Below are positions 1 through 8,915 of a DNA stretch of 39,487 nt, piece by piece. Position numbers and translations under genes: made by a program. Below the pieces are notes generated by a model that ran no database searches, was not told where the DNA came from, and was given only the letters and a program-made list of their open reading frames with translations. Within the stretch, counting starts at the first letter, position 1; the number at the start of each line of letters is the position of its first letter. Origin of the DNA: Candidatus Methylomirabilota bacterium. Its GTDB lineage: Bacteria; Methylomirabilota; Methylomirabilia; Rokubacteriales; CSP1-6. The stretch lies in assembly GCA_035936835.1 (NCBI GenBank), contig DASYVT010000021.1:1-39487 (forward strand), written 5' to 3'.

Positions 1-2
1 GC

Positions 3-524
3 CGAGGCCACGGCACCAAGTGCTTCGGCCTCTCGGGGCACGTGGCGAGGCCGGGCCTGGTCGAGGTAGAGATGGGCGCGACGCTGCGCGATCTCCTCGA
101 GCGTATTGGTGGCGGAGCGGCCGGGGGCGGCGTGACCGGGGGCCCCGCACTCAAGGGCGCGGTCCTGGGCGGGCCCTCGGGCATCATCGTGCCGCCGCGC
201 GATTTCGACGAGCCTCTCCTGCCCGGCGGCCGCGTGAATCCGGGAACGGGCGGCATCGTGGCCATCGACGAGACGGTCTCGGTGCGTGACGTGGTGAGGA
301 CGCTGCTCGACTTCAACACGCGGGAATCCTGTGGCAAGTGCACGCCCTGTCGCGAGGGCACGGCCCGGCTCCGCGACATGCTCGATGCCGAGGCCTCCCT
401 CGATCACGCCGCCGTCGCGGAGCTCTCCGAGGTTGTGCGCGTGGCCTCGCTCTGCGGCCTGGGCCAGGCCGCCCCGCTGTCCATCCTGTCCGCCCTGCGC
501 GAGTTCCCGGCGGAGCTACGATAG
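3..524 (+). CDS. fdsB: NAD-dependent formate dehydrogenase beta subunit, NuoF/HoxF-like (5' partial)
   Basis: Only the C-terminal ~173 residues are present; the frame is open to the left edge of the window, so the Met at 42 is internal. The visible part holds the SLBB-like segment that follows the FMN/NADH domain (GTKCFGLSGHV near the edge), then the NuoF-type 4Fe-4S domain with ESCGKCTPCREGT and the fourth cysteine in SLCGLG. Proteins of this family oxidise or reduce NAD(H) at FMN and pass electrons along Fe-S clusters. HoxF and NuoF share the fold; I choose the formate dehydrogenase subunit because the next gene, 5 bp downstream, is a formate dehydrogenase catalytic subunit with the FdsA layout. 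The two are surely co-transcribed. Confidence 0.88.
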   Translation, partial: RGHGTKCFGLSGHVARPGLVEVEMGATLRDLLERIGGGAAGGGVTGGPALKGAVLGGPSGIIVPPRDFDEPLLPGGRVNPGTGGIVAIDETVSVRDVVRTLLDFNTRESCGKCTPCREGTARLRDMLDAEASLDHAAVAELSEVVRVASLCGLGQAAPLSILSALREFPAELR

Positions 525-529
525 ACACC

Positions 530-3202
530 GTGAAGCTGACCATCGACGGGCGGGACGTCGAGGTCGCGGCCGGGGCCACGGTGCTGGACGCCGTCAACCG
601 CCTGCGTATCCCCCTGCCCCAGCTCTGCAAGGACCCCGACCGCGCGCCGCTCGGCGCCTGCCGCACCTGCCTCGTCCACGTCGAGGGGCAGCGCGGGCTG
701 CCGGCCTCATGCCACCTCCCCGCGCGCGACGGCATGGTCGTCCAGACCCAGCACCCGGACGCGGTCAAGACGCGCAAGGCGGTGCTCGATCTCACCTGGT
801 CCATGCTCACGCCGGGCGAGGGTCGCGACGGCTTCGGCCAGGTCGGCGAAGCCGCCGGGCACCATGCGCTCGCCGCGCCGAGCCATGCAGCGCATCACCA
901 CTTTCCAGTGGACCTGTCCAAGAGCTTCTTCGTCCTCGACCGCGAGGCCTGCATCCTCTGCGGCCGATGCACCACCGCCTGCGACGACGTCCAGCTGATC
1001 GGCGCCATCTCTCTCGTCGGCCGCGGCCACGACATGCGCGTAGGCGTCGCGGGCGATGGCCTGATGGGGTCCTCTGTCTGTACCTCCTGCGGCCAGTGCG
1101 TCGCCACCTGCCCGACGGGCGCGCTGAGACCGAAGGAGGCGCCGGCCAGCATCGAGCGGGAGGTCGAGACCACGTGCCCATACTGCGGCGTCGGCTGCGG
1201 CATCACGCTCAAGGTCAGACAGGACGGCCGGCTCGCGGTCATGGCCGACGACGTGCCGAAGAACCACTCGAGCCTCGGAACCTTGTGCGTCAAGGGACGC
1301 TTCGGCACGGGCTTCGTCCACGCGCGCGATCGGATCACCGTGCCCATGATCAAGCGCGACGGCGAGTGGCGCGAGGTGACGTGGGACGAGGCGCTCGACG
1401 CAGCCGCCGACGGGTTGGCGAGGAACCATGGCCGCTTCGGCGCCTTCGCATCGGCCAAGGCCACCAACGAGGACGGCTACATCATCCAGAAGCTCGCGCG
1501 CGTGGTCATGGGCACCAATAACGTGGACCACTGCACGCGGCTCTGCCACTCGCCCACGGTCGAGGCCATGCTGACCTCCATGGGCTCGGGCGCGACGTCG
1601 AACTCCTACCAGGACTACGAGGAGGCGGGCTGCCTGATGGTCGTGGGGGCGGACGCCTCAGCCAACCACCCCGTCATCGCGATTCGCCTGCGCCGCGCCG
1701 TGACCCGCGGCGCCAGGCTCATCGTGGTCAACCCCAAGCGCATCGAGCTCTGCGAGCAGGCGGACCTGTGGATCCAGGAGCGGCCGGGCACCGACGTCGC
1801 GCTCTTCAACTCGATGGCCAAGGTCATCCTCGACGAGGGCCTAGCCAACCTCGACTTCATCCGCTCTCGCACCGAGGGCTTCGAGGCCTGGGCCGCCTCC
1901 CTCGAGCCCTACACGCTGGACTACGCTGAAGAGATCACGGGCGTGCCGCAGGCGGCCATCGCGGAAGCCGCACGCTGGTATGCGCGGCCGGCCTTCTCGG
2001 GCTCCTGCCTCATCTGGGGCATGGGCATCACCCAGCACGTGAACGGCACGGCCAACGCGCATGCGCTCCTGAACCTGTCGCTGGCGGCGGGACAGATGGG
2101 TTTCACGGGATCGGGAATCTCACCGCTCCGCGGCCAGAACAACGTCCAGGGCTGTGGCGACGCGGGCGCCATCCCGACGAATCTCCCCGGCTATGCCGAC
2201 TACTCGCCCGCGAGTCTCCAGCGCTTCGAGAAGGCGTGGGGCGTGAGGCTGCCCGCCACGCCGGGGCTCGTCGTCACGGAGATGACCGAGGGGTGCTTCG
2301 ACGGGACGATCCGCGCCATGTACGTCGTCGGCGAGAACCCCATGCTGGCGGAGCCGGACCTCAATCACGTCGCGAAGGCTCTCAACCAGCTCGACTGCCT
2401 GATCGTCCAGGACCTCTTCATGCACGAGACGGCCGACCTCGCCCATATCTTCCTGCCGGCCGCCGCCTTCGCCGAGAAGGACGGCACCTTCACCAACTCC
2501 GAGCGCCGCGTGCAGCGCGTGAGGAAAGCCATCGAGCCGCCCGGTAAGGCCAGGGCCGACTGGTGGATCACCTCCGAGCTGGCGAAGCGCGTGGCGCGGC
2601 GGCTGGGCGCGCCGGCTCCGGGCTTCGACTTCGCCCATCCTTCGGACATCTTCGACGAGATGGCTCGGCTCTGGCCGGCCATCGGAGGGCTCTCCTACGC
2701 GAGGCTGGAAGCAGGCGGAATCCAGTGGCCCTGCCCGACGGCAGATCACCCGGGTACGCGCTTCCTGTACGGCGAGGACTTTCCGACTGGGCGGGCCCGC
2801 TTCGTGCCGGTCAGCCAAGGGGAGACGGCGGCCGAGCTGCCCGACAGCGACTACCCCTTCGTGCTCAACACGGGGCGCTTGCTCTACCACTGGCACGGCG
2901 GCACGCTGACTCGGCGTGTGCAGGGTCTCCTCGAGCTGGCGCCGCGACTTGAGATCGCTGTCAACCCGGCGGACGCGCGGCGGCTGGGCTTCGACGAGGG
3001 CGGCGCGCTCAGGGTGATCTCCCGCCGCGGCGAGCTCAGCGGCTACGCCCACGTGACCGAGGCGGTGCGTCCGGGCGCGATCTTCGTCCCCTTCGTCAAG
3101 CTCGCCGACTCGGCCGCCAACTTCCTCACCAATTCGGCCCACGACCCCACGTCCAAGATCCCCGAGTACAAGGTCTGCGCCGTGAGGCTCGAGAGGGTCT
3201 AA
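530..3202 (+). CDS. fdsA: NAD-dependent formate dehydrogenase alpha subunit (Mo/W bis-MGD)
   Basis: 890 aa from a GTG start 5 bp after the fdsB stop; longer upstream reading only runs through fdsB in another frame. It oxidises formate to CO2, or the reverse, at a bis-MGD molybdenum or tungsten centre. Domains in order: a 2Fe-2S ferredoxin domain (Cys 33, 44, 47, 61); two 4Fe-4S clusters (Cys 141/144/147/151 and 184/187/190/194); the catalytic-domain 4Fe-4S motif TCPYCGVGCG (from Cys 216); then the molybdopterin oxidoreductase body and a C-terminal dinucleotide-binding domain. The metal ligand position, CTRLCHSPTV, is Cys 339 rather than selenocysteine. No FdsC/FdsD maturation genes follow; the next gene is convergent and overlaps the stop codon. 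Confidence 0.95.
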   Translation: MKLTIDGRDVEVAAGATVLDAVNRLRIPLPQLCKDPDRAPLGACRTCLVHVEGQRGLPASCHLPARDGMVVQTQHPDAVKTRKAVLDLTWSMLTPGEGRDGFGQVGEAAGHHALAAPSHAAHHHFPVDLSKSFFVLDREACILCGRCTTACDDVQLIGAISLVGRGHDMRVGVAGDGLMGSSVCTSCGQCVATCPTGALRPKEAPASIEREVETTCPYCGVGCGITLKVRQDGRLAVMADDVPKNHSSLGTLCVKGRFGTGFVHARDRITVPMIKRDGEWREVTWDEALDAAADGLARNHGRFGAFASAKATNEDGYIIQKLARVVMGTNNVDHCTRLCHSPTVEAMLTSMGSGATSNSYQDYEEAGCLMVVGADASANHPVIAIRLRRAVTRGARLIVVNPKRIELCEQADLWIQERPGTDVALFNSMAKVILDEGLANLDFIRSRTEGFEAWAASLEPYTLDYAEEITGVPQAAIAEAARWYARPAFSGSCLIWGMGITQHVNGTANAHALLNLSLAAGQMGFTGSGISPLRGQNNVQGCGDAGAIPTNLPGYADYSPASLQRFEKAWGVRLPATPGLVVTEMTEGCFDGTIRAMYVVGENPMLAEPDLNHVAKALNQLDCLIVQDLFMHETADLAHIFLPAAAFAEKDGTFTNSERRVQRVRKAIEPPGKARADWWITSELAKRVARRLGAPAPGFDFAHPSDIFDEMARLWPAIGGLSYARLEAGGIQWPCPTADHPGTRFLYGEDFPTGRARFVPVSQGETAAELPDSDYPFVLNTGRLLYHWHGGTLTRRVQGLLELAPRLEIAVNPADARRLGFDEGGALRVISRRGELSGYAHVTEAVRPGAIFVPFVKLADSAANFLTNSAHDPTSKIPEYKVCAVRLERV

Positions 3203-4050
3203 TCGGGAAGCTCCCGGAGGAAGTCGTCGAGGATGCGGGAGAAGGCGTCGGGGGCGTCGAGGACCAGGTGGTGGTAGACGCCCAGCATGGTGACGAGCCT
3301 GGCGTTCGGGATGGCCGCCGCCATCCGCTCGGCCATCTCCTGCGGCATGATCGGTGAGAGCTCTCCGCGCACGAGGAGTGTCGGCGCCTTGATGTCGGGC
3401 AAGAGCGCCCAGCCGTCCACCGGCTTCCGGGCGCCGTTGCACTGGGGGTCGAAGCGGTAGAGAAATTTCCCTTCGCGCTCGGCAATGCCTTCGCGGCCCA
3501 GGTGTTCGAGGAGGTCGGGCTCGGCCAGCGTCTCGGCCGGCAGGAGCCTGAAGCTCCTGAGCGCAAGGTCGAGCGTCTCGTGGCGCCGGGGACCGCGGTG
3601 CCCCCGCTTGTGCATAGCCTGGAGGCGCTCGGTGGGCAAAGACGGGCGGCTGTCCACCACGCAGAGCGCCCGCACCCGGTCCGAGTGCCAGGCTGAAAAG
3701 CCCATCGAGTTGTGGCCGCCCATCGAATGCCCCACCACCACCATCCGCTCCCAGCCCAGCTGGTCCATGACGCCGACCAGGTCCGAGGCGAACTCCGCCG
3801 TGCCGTAGCGGGCATCGGGCGCCCAGTCGCTCTGCCCGTGCCCCCGCTGGTCGAGGGATATAATGTGAAACCTGTCAACGAAGGACGGCACCACGGCGTC
3901 AAACCAGTGTGAGTGGGCCGAGCCGCCGTGGAGGAAGCAGAGGGCAGGCCGGCCGGGCTGCCCCCACTCGAGGGCCCGGAGGGTCATGCCGTTGACGGTG
4001 AATGAGCGCCGCGCGGCCGCGTCACACGCATAGGAGGGTTGGGAAGCCAT
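3199..4050 (-). CDS. alpha/beta-fold hydrolase
   Basis: 283 aa. It has the oxyanion motif FLHGGSAHSH near residue 39, the nucleophile elbow GHSMGG with Ser 109, a likely acidic residue in RGELSPIM, and the late histidine pair in GVYHHL. No signal peptide is seen, so it is probably cytosolic. The substrate cannot be named; the fold covers esterases, C-C hydrolases, epoxide hydrolases and haloperoxidase-like enzymes. I choose the ATG at 4050 over the one at 4059 because a TACAAT hexamer at 4063-4058 sits 7 nt upstream and would overlap the earlier ATG. Its stop codon overlaps that of fdsA in a convergent pair. Confidence 0.88.
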   Translation of the reverse strand: MASQPSYACDAAARRSFTVNGMTLRALEWGQPGRPALCFLHGGSAHSHWFDAVVPSFVDRFHIISLDQRGHGQSDWAPDARYGTAEFASDLVGVMDQLGWERMVVVGHSMGGHNSMGFSAWHSDRVRALCVVDSRPSLPTERLQAMHKRGHRGPRRHETLDLALRSFRLLPAETLAEPDLLEHLGREGIAEREGKFLYRFDPQCNGARKPVDGWALLPDIKAPTLLVRGELSPIMPQEMAERMAAAIPNARLVTMLGVYHHLVLDAPDAFSRILDDFLRELPD

Positions 4051-4057
4051 GGGCAGC

Positions 4058-4063
4058 ATTGTA
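4058..4063 (-). promoter_or_regulatory. -10-like hexamer TACAAT, 7 nt before ATG 4050
   Basis: The reverse strand reads GC-TACAAT followed by 7 nt and then ATG. No Shine-Dalgarno sequence lies between them, so a transcript starting the usual distance after a -10 box would begin at or next to the start codon. It fits a pattern repeated across this window. No convincing -35 box is visible. Confidence 0.55.
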
Positions 4064-4124
4064 GCGCGGCGCCCAGAAAAAACTTTCCGCTGATCGCGCT
4101 TACCCTGTAGATTCAGGAGTGCGA

Positions 4125-5540
4125 ATGGATCCTGTCCCGGTACCGGCCGACCACACAGAACGCTCCGTCCTCTACGGAGCCCTCGTGGTGGGCACGCTCG
4201 TCGCGATCGTCGCGACGGGCTGGGTGCTCCTGTCGCCCTCCCTGCTCCTCCAGCGCCAGGTCGCCGCGGCGACCACCCAGCCGGCCCAGATGGTGCCTTC
4301 CGCACAGCCCGCCGAGCGGCCGGTGCGCGGGCGGGTGCTGGACGCCGAGAGCGGCGCGCCGTTGGCGGGCGCGTCGGTCTGGGTCGGCCCCACCGAGACC
4401 CGAACCGACGACGAAGGCCGCTTCACCACGGAGCCCCTCAAGCCCGGCGCCTCATTCCTCGTCAAGGTCCCGGGCTATGAGCTTCGCCGCCTGACGGCGG
4501 ACACGGACCGGGTGACCGTGGCGCTCGTGCCCAAGGTGGTGCGCGCCGCCTACCTGACCTACTACGGCGTGGCCGACAAGGGCATCCGCGACCGGGTGCT
4601 CGAGCTCGTGGCGCGCACCGAGCTCAACGCCGTGGTGATCGACGTCAAGGGCGATCGCGGCCTCATCCCCTACCGCACCGCCGTGCCGCTGGCCCTCGAG
4701 GCTGGCGCGCAGGGGCCGGTCATCATCAAGGACTTCGACGGGCTCATGGCCTCGCTCAAGGCGCGTAACATCTACACCATCGCGCGCATCGTCACCTTCA
4801 AGGATCACGTGCTCGCCCAGCACCGCCCCGACTGGGCCATCATCGACACGCGCACGGGCCAGCCCTGGCTCGACAACGAGAAGCTCGCCTGGGTGGATCC
4901 CTTCCGCGAGGAGGTCTGGGACTACGCCATCGCCGTGGCCAAGGAGGCTGTGGCCAAGGGCTTCGACGAGGTCCAGTTCGACTACGTCCGCTTTCCGACC
5001 GACGGCAAGCTCTCGGCGGCCAAGTACTCCCAGCCCAACAACACGCAGACGCGGCTGCCCGCCATCGCCGGCTTCCTCGCCAAGGCGCGCCGCGAGCTCG
5101 GGCCGACAGGAGCCTTCCTCGCCGCCGACGTCTTCGGCTACACCGCCTTCAACGACAACGACACCGACATCGGGCAGCGCGTCGAGGAGCTCGCCCTGCA
5201 CCTCGACTACATCTGCCCCATGGTCTACCCCTCCGGCTATCACCGGGGCATCCCCGGGGTGCGCAACCCGGTGGCCCAGCCCTACGAGATCGTCAAAGAG
5301 AGCGTGAGACTGACGCGGAAGCGCTCGGCCACCCTCACCGTCCAGGTCAGGCCCTGGCTTCAGGACTTCCGCGACTATGCCTTCGACAAGCGCATATTCG
5401 GCGTCAACGAGGTCCGCGCTCAGATCCGCGGGGCGCGCGACGGGGGGGCGGTGGGCTTCATGCTGTGGAACCCCAGGAACGACTACACGGGCGGCGCGCT
5501 CGCCCCAAAAACGACGGCCACGGCGAGGGCCATCCCCTAG
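4125..5540 (+). CDS. DUF4015 putative glycoside hydrolase with membrane anchor and carboxypeptidase-regulatory-like domain
   Basis: 471 aa from ATG 4125, which has AGGAG at 4115-4119; a GTG at 4119 is a less likely start. One N-terminal membrane segment (about residues 16-37) anchors it, followed by a Thr/Gln/Pro-rich linker. A carboxypeptidase-regulatory-like beta-sandwich (about 66-135, RGRVLDAESGAPLAGASV) precedes a DUF4015 TIM-barrel domain (about 140-465) with the signature FDEVQFDYVRFPTDG and VYPSGYHRG. The family is predicted to act on polysaccharide, but I know of no settled substrate. The next gene, 2 bp downstream, is a secreted polysaccharide deacetylase, so a shared role in envelope or exopolysaccharide trimming is reasonable inference. 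Confidence 0.88.
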   Translation: MDPVPVPADHTERSVLYGALVVGTLVAIVATGWVLLSPSLLLQRQVAAATTQPAQMVPSAQPAERPVRGRVLDAESGAPLAGASVWVGPTETRTDDEGRFTTEPLKPGASFLVKVPGYELRRLTADTDRVTVALVPKVVRAAYLTYYGVADKGIRDRVLELVARTELNAVVIDVKGDRGLIPYRTAVPLALEAGAQGPVIIKDFDGLMASLKARNIYTIARIVTFKDHVLAQHRPDWAIIDTRTGQPWLDNEKLAWVDPFREEVWDYAIAVAKEAVAKGFDEVQFDYVRFPTDGKLSAAKYSQPNNTQTRLPAIAGFLAKARRELGPTGAFLAADVFGYTAFNDNDTDIGQRVEELALHLDYICPMVYPSGYHRGIPGVRNPVAQPYEIVKESVRLTRKRSATLTVQVRPWLQDFRDYAFDKRIFGVNEVRAQIRGARDGGAVGFMLWNPRNDYTGGALAPKTTATARAIP

Positions 5541-5542
5541 GC

Positions 5543-6511
5543 GTGTCCCGCCACCTCCGCGCCATCGCGCTCGCTGCCGCAGTCCATGCTACCGCAGCGC
5601 TCGTTCCCGCGGCTGCCTCGGCCGGGTCGCTTCAGCCGAACGAGCTCGGGCGCGTGATGATCCTCGAGTACCACAAGGTGGATCAGCCCGAGGAGCGCTG
5701 GACCCGCACCCCCGCCAACTTCCGCGGCGATCTTGAGCGCCTCTGGGAGCGCGGCTACCGCTTGGTGGCACTCAACGATCTCCTTGACGGCCGGATCGCC
5801 ATCCCGCGAGGCACGACGCCTGTCGTCCTCACCTTCGACGATTCGTCACCCGGCCAGTTCAGGCTGATCGAGCGGAACGGCGACTGGGTGCCGGACCCCG
5901 ACTGCGCCGTCGGCATCCTCGAGGCCTTCGAGCGCCAGCACCCGGGGTTCGGCCGCGCGGCGACCTTCTACGTCCTGCCGGGGGCCGATCCGCCCAACCG
6001 CCTGTTCAACCAGAAGGATTTGGCGGGGCGCAAGCTCCAGTACCTGGCGGCCCAGGGCTACGAGATCGGCAACCACACGCTCTGGCACGCGAATCTCGCG
6101 AAGTATTCCGAGCGCGTGGTGCGCCGGCAGCTCGCGACGGCGCAGGAGTGGATCCAGCGCCACGTGCCCGGCTACCGCATCCGGACGCTGGCGCTGCCCA
6201 TGGGCGCCTACCCCCAGGATATTCGCTGGGCCATCGAGGGAGTGGAGGGCCAGGTCGCCTACCGCCATGACGCCGTCCTCAAGGTCGCGGGCGGCGCGGC
6301 GCCGTCGCCGCACGCGCGCGTCTTCGACCCCTACCACCTGCCGCGCATCCAGGCGCTCGAGAGCGAGCTCGCCCACTGGCTGGGCTACTTCGAGCGGAAC
6401 CCGCAGGAGCGTTACGTCAGCGACGGCGATGCGTCGGTGATCACCGTACCGCCGGGCACCCTCGACAAGGTCCGGCGATCACCCGGAGCGAAAGTGGTGG
6501 AGCGGCAATAA
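5543..6511 (+). CDS. secreted polysaccharide deacetylase (NodB homology)
   Basis: 322 aa from GTG 5543, chosen because it begins a clear signal peptide (about residues 1-28, ending AAASAG) right after the stop of the DUF4015 gene. Family members remove N- or O-acetyl groups from chitin-like or peptidoglycan polymers with a metal ion. Visible motifs: ILEYHKV near 40, the metal/catalytic motif LTFDD (Asp 99/100), and the metal histidines in GNHTLWH (His 178 and 182). An insertion between the two motifs makes it longer than a minimal NodB domain. The pairing with a DUF4015 protein suggests one extracytoplasmic function. The exact polymer is unknown. Confidence 0.88.
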   Translation: MSRHLRAIALAAAVHATAALVPAAASAGSLQPNELGRVMILEYHKVDQPEERWTRTPANFRGDLERLWERGYRLVALNDLLDGRIAIPRGTTPVVLTFDDSSPGQFRLIERNGDWVPDPDCAVGILEAFERQHPGFGRAATFYVLPGADPPNRLFNQKDLAGRKLQYLAAQGYEIGNHTLWHANLAKYSERVVRRQLATAQEWIQRHVPGYRIRTLALPMGAYPQDIRWAIEGVEGQVAYRHDAVLKVAGGAAPSPHARVFDPYHLPRIQALESELAHWLGYFERNPQERYVSDGDASVITVPPGTLDKVRRSPGAKVVERQ

Positions 6512-6518
6512 AGGAGGG

Positions 6519-8843
6519 TTACTTATAGATGAGGTACGACGCGCGCCGCTGGAGAAAGCTCGCCCGATCCGCTTCAGCCCACTGCTTCAGGCGCGCGAGA
6601 GAGTCCCCTCGCAGAAGAGCCCAGATCGTCGAGCGGTTGACGAGGAGGTTCTGGATGCGCGTCGCCCGGAACTGCCTTGGGTAGCGCTCGAGCAGCGCCC
6701 GCCCAATGGTGAGGCCCACCGTCACCGGGCGAAGTGCGTCGCGGTCAGTGACCACGAGCCGCACCCCGCCCAGCAACTGCCCCGAGTAGACGCTGGCGTC
6801 GGGCTGGAAGTTAAGCGGCTGGAAGGTCACGCCGGGCATGGCCGCCGCGTTGAGGGCATCGGCCAGACCGCCGGGGTCGGTGATCCACGGCGCCCCGACC
6901 ACCTCGAAGGGCGTCGCGGTGCCCCGCCCCACGGAGAGATTCGTCGCCTCCAGAAGCCCGACGCCCGGGTACAGGAGCGCCTCAGTCAGTGAACGGATGT
7001 TCGGCGAAGGGTTGACCCAGGGCAGCCCCGTCTGGTCGAACCACATGCTCCGCTCCCAGTGCTCGAGCGGCACGACGGTCAGCGTGACGGGGATCTTCCG
7101 CTCGCCCGCGACCATCTTGGCGAACTCGCCGAGAGTCATCCCGCTCCGGACGGGGATCGGGTGCGGAGCCGTGAAGGAGCGCAGGTCGGCGTCCATCACG
7201 GGGCCTTCGACGATGACTCCGGTGAGCGGGTTCGGCCGGTCGAGAACGACCACGGAGATGTGGTGAGAGGCCGCTTCCTCGAGGATGTACACGAGCGTCG
7301 TCAGATAGGTGTAGAAGCGCACCCCCACGTCCTGGATGTCGAAGACGAGAGTGTCGAGCCCGCGGAGCATCGTGGCCGTGGGCCGTCTGTCGCTGCCGTA
7401 GAGGCTCCAGATGGTCAGGCCCGTTGCCGGGTGCGTGCCGTGGGACACGCGCGCGTCCAATGCACCGTCGAGCCCGTGCTCGGGCGAGAAGACGGCCTGT
7501 AGCCTCACGCCCTGGGCCTTGGCGAGGAGATCGACGTTGCGCCTGCCCTCGGCGTCCACGCCGGTCTGGTTCGTCACGAGCCCGATGACCCGGCCCTTGA
7601 GCTGCGCCCAATCCTCGATCTCGAGGACGTCGAGGCCGGTGCGGGTCTTGATGCGCGACAGCCCGTCGCCCGTGGCGCGGGCGGCTGGCTGTGTCTCGCC
7701 CTCGTCGGCCACGGGCACGGTGTTGGGCGCAAGGAGCTTGACGCCCACGATGGCGCTCACGCGCCGGCGCAGCTCGAAAACGGAACCCTTGCCCGCCGGG
7801 TGGACGGGGTTCGCCAGAATGATGACGTAGGTCCGGGTCGGCGGATCCATCAAGATGGACGTGCCCGTGAATCCAGTGTGCCCGACCGAGCCCATCGGAA
7901 AGAACGAGCCCAGGGTGCGCGAGTAATTCGAGGCCATGTCCCAGCCGAGCCCGCGCGTCGCTTCGCCCGCCCCGTTCGGCGCGAACATGGCGTGGACCGA
8001 CGCGCTGGAGAGATAGCGGCGCCCGCCGTCCATGCCGTCGCCGAGCAGCATCCGGCAGAAGCGCCCGAGGTCGTCCGCCGTCGAAAAGAGCCCCGCGTGC
8101 CCCGCGACGCCGTGGAGCTGGAGGGCGCGCGGGTCGTGGACCACGCCGCGCAGCATCTGGCCATGGAAGAACTCGGTCGGCGCGATGCGGGCGCGCCAGG
8201 CGGCCGGCGGGTTGAAGGTCGTGTCCCGCATGCCGAGCGGCTGGTAGAAGCGCTTCCGTGTGAAGCGGTCGAGCGGCTCGCCGCTCACCCGGCGCACGAG
8301 CTCCGCGAGCACGATGAAGCCCGTGTCGCTGTAGCGGAAGGGCGCCGTCGGCGACGGCTCCGACACGCCCGCGGCGAGCAGCCGCATGCCGTCGGGGAGG
8401 CCCTTGGCCATGGCCTCGCTGGACGGCAGGTCGGCGAATCCCGCCGTGTGGGTCAGCACCCGCCGCACGGTCAGCCAGGCCAGCGGCGGACCCTGGAACT
8501 CCTTGAGGTAGCGGCCGAGGGGCGCGTCGAGGGCGAGCTTGCGGTCGTCCACGAGGGCGAGAATCGCGGGGGTCGTCGCCACGACCTTCGTCAGCGAGGC
8601 GATATCGAAGATGGTGTCGGTGGTCATCGGCTCCACGGCCGGCGTCACGGCGCGGGAGCCCAGGGCCTTGCGGTAGAGCACGCGGTTGCCCTGGCCGACC
8701 AGGATGACGGCGCCGGGCGTGTCGCCCCCGGCGACCGACTCGCGCACGACCAGATCGAGGTCCGACCAGTCGAGGCTCTGGGCCGCCGCGGCGGCAGGGA
8801 ACAGGAGGAAGGCGGCCAGGAGGGCCGCGGCGCGCCTCAGCAT
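6519..8843 (-). CDS. secreted fusion: serine beta-lactamase-like domain + DUF1343/NamZ exo-N-acetylmuramidase-like domain
   Basis: 774 aa from ATG 8843, which starts a signal peptide (about 1-22, ending AAAAAQ). Residues ~25-360 are a class C beta-lactamase/penicillin-binding-protein fold with SLTK (Ser 83, Lys 86), the second motif YSD (Tyr 171) and GHTGFTG as the third motif. Residues ~390-774 are a DUF1343 domain (VTNQTGVD, SPEHGLDG, FDIQDVGVRFYTY, LDRPNPLTG), the family of NamZ exo-N-acetylmuramidases (GH171). The fusion would place a peptide-acting or esterase-like serine enzyme and a MurNAc-releasing enzyme in one periplasmic protein. Known: both domains relate to peptidoglycan. Inferred: the protein helps cell-wall turnover or MurNAc scavenging. 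Confidence 0.9.
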   Translation of the reverse strand: MLRRAAALLAAFLLFPAAAAAQSLDWSDLDLVVRESVAGGDTPGAVILVGQGNRVLYRKALGSRAVTPAVEPMTTDTIFDIASLTKVVATTPAILALVDDRKLALDAPLGRYLKEFQGPPLAWLTVRRVLTHTAGFADLPSSEAMAKGLPDGMRLLAAGVSEPSPTAPFRYSDTGFIVLAELVRRVSGEPLDRFTRKRFYQPLGMRDTTFNPPAAWRARIAPTEFFHGQMLRGVVHDPRALQLHGVAGHAGLFSTADDLGRFCRMLLGDGMDGGRRYLSSASVHAMFAPNGAGEATRGLGWDMASNYSRTLGSFFPMGSVGHTGFTGTSILMDPPTRTYVIILANPVHPAGKGSVFELRRRVSAIVGVKLLAPNTVPVADEGETQPAARATGDGLSRIKTRTGLDVLEIEDWAQLKGRVIGLVTNQTGVDAEGRRNVDLLAKAQGVRLQAVFSPEHGLDGALDARVSHGTHPATGLTIWSLYGSDRRPTATMLRGLDTLVFDIQDVGVRFYTYLTTLVYILEEAASHHISVVVLDRPNPLTGVIVEGPVMDADLRSFTAPHPIPVRSGMTLGEFAKMVAGERKIPVTLTVVPLEHWERSMWFDQTGLPWVNPSPNIRSLTEALLYPGVGLLEATNLSVGRGTATPFEVVGAPWITDPGGLADALNAAAMPGVTFQPLNFQPDASVYSGQLLGGVRLVVTDRDALRPVTVGLTIGRALLERYPRQFRATRIQNLLVNRSTIWALLRGDSLARLKQWAEADRASFLQRRASYLIYK

Positions 8844-8849
8844 GGTTCC

Positions 8850-8855
8850 ATGATA
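8850..8855 (-). promoter_or_regulatory. -10-like hexamer TATCAT, 6 nt before ATG 8843
   Basis: The reverse strand reads TATCAT, then GGAACC, then the start codon of the beta-lactamase/NamZ-like fusion. The gap is too short for a usual leader, so a leaderless or near-leaderless transcript is likely. GGAA in the gap could act as a weak ribosome site if transcription starts further upstream. Confidence 0.45.
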
Positions 8856-8900
8856 AGGGCCGCCCGGGGCGACGGCCGGGGAAAATCGCCGCCCCCGTGC

Positions 8901-8906
8901 TAGGAT
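8901..8906 (+). promoter_or_regulatory. -10-like hexamer TAGGAT with upstream TGC, 9 nt before ATG 8916
   Basis: TGC-TAGGAT looks like an extended -10 element. Only 9 nt (TCCACCGTC) separate it from the ATG, with no Shine-Dalgarno sequence. It sits back to back with the promoter of the divergent fusion gene at 8843. Confidence 0.5.
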
Positions 8907-8915
8907 TCCACCGTC

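Noticed and set aside
1532-1549. Selenocysteine in formate dehydrogenase
   Set aside because: The ligand codon at 1544-1546 is TGC, so the residue is Cys 339.
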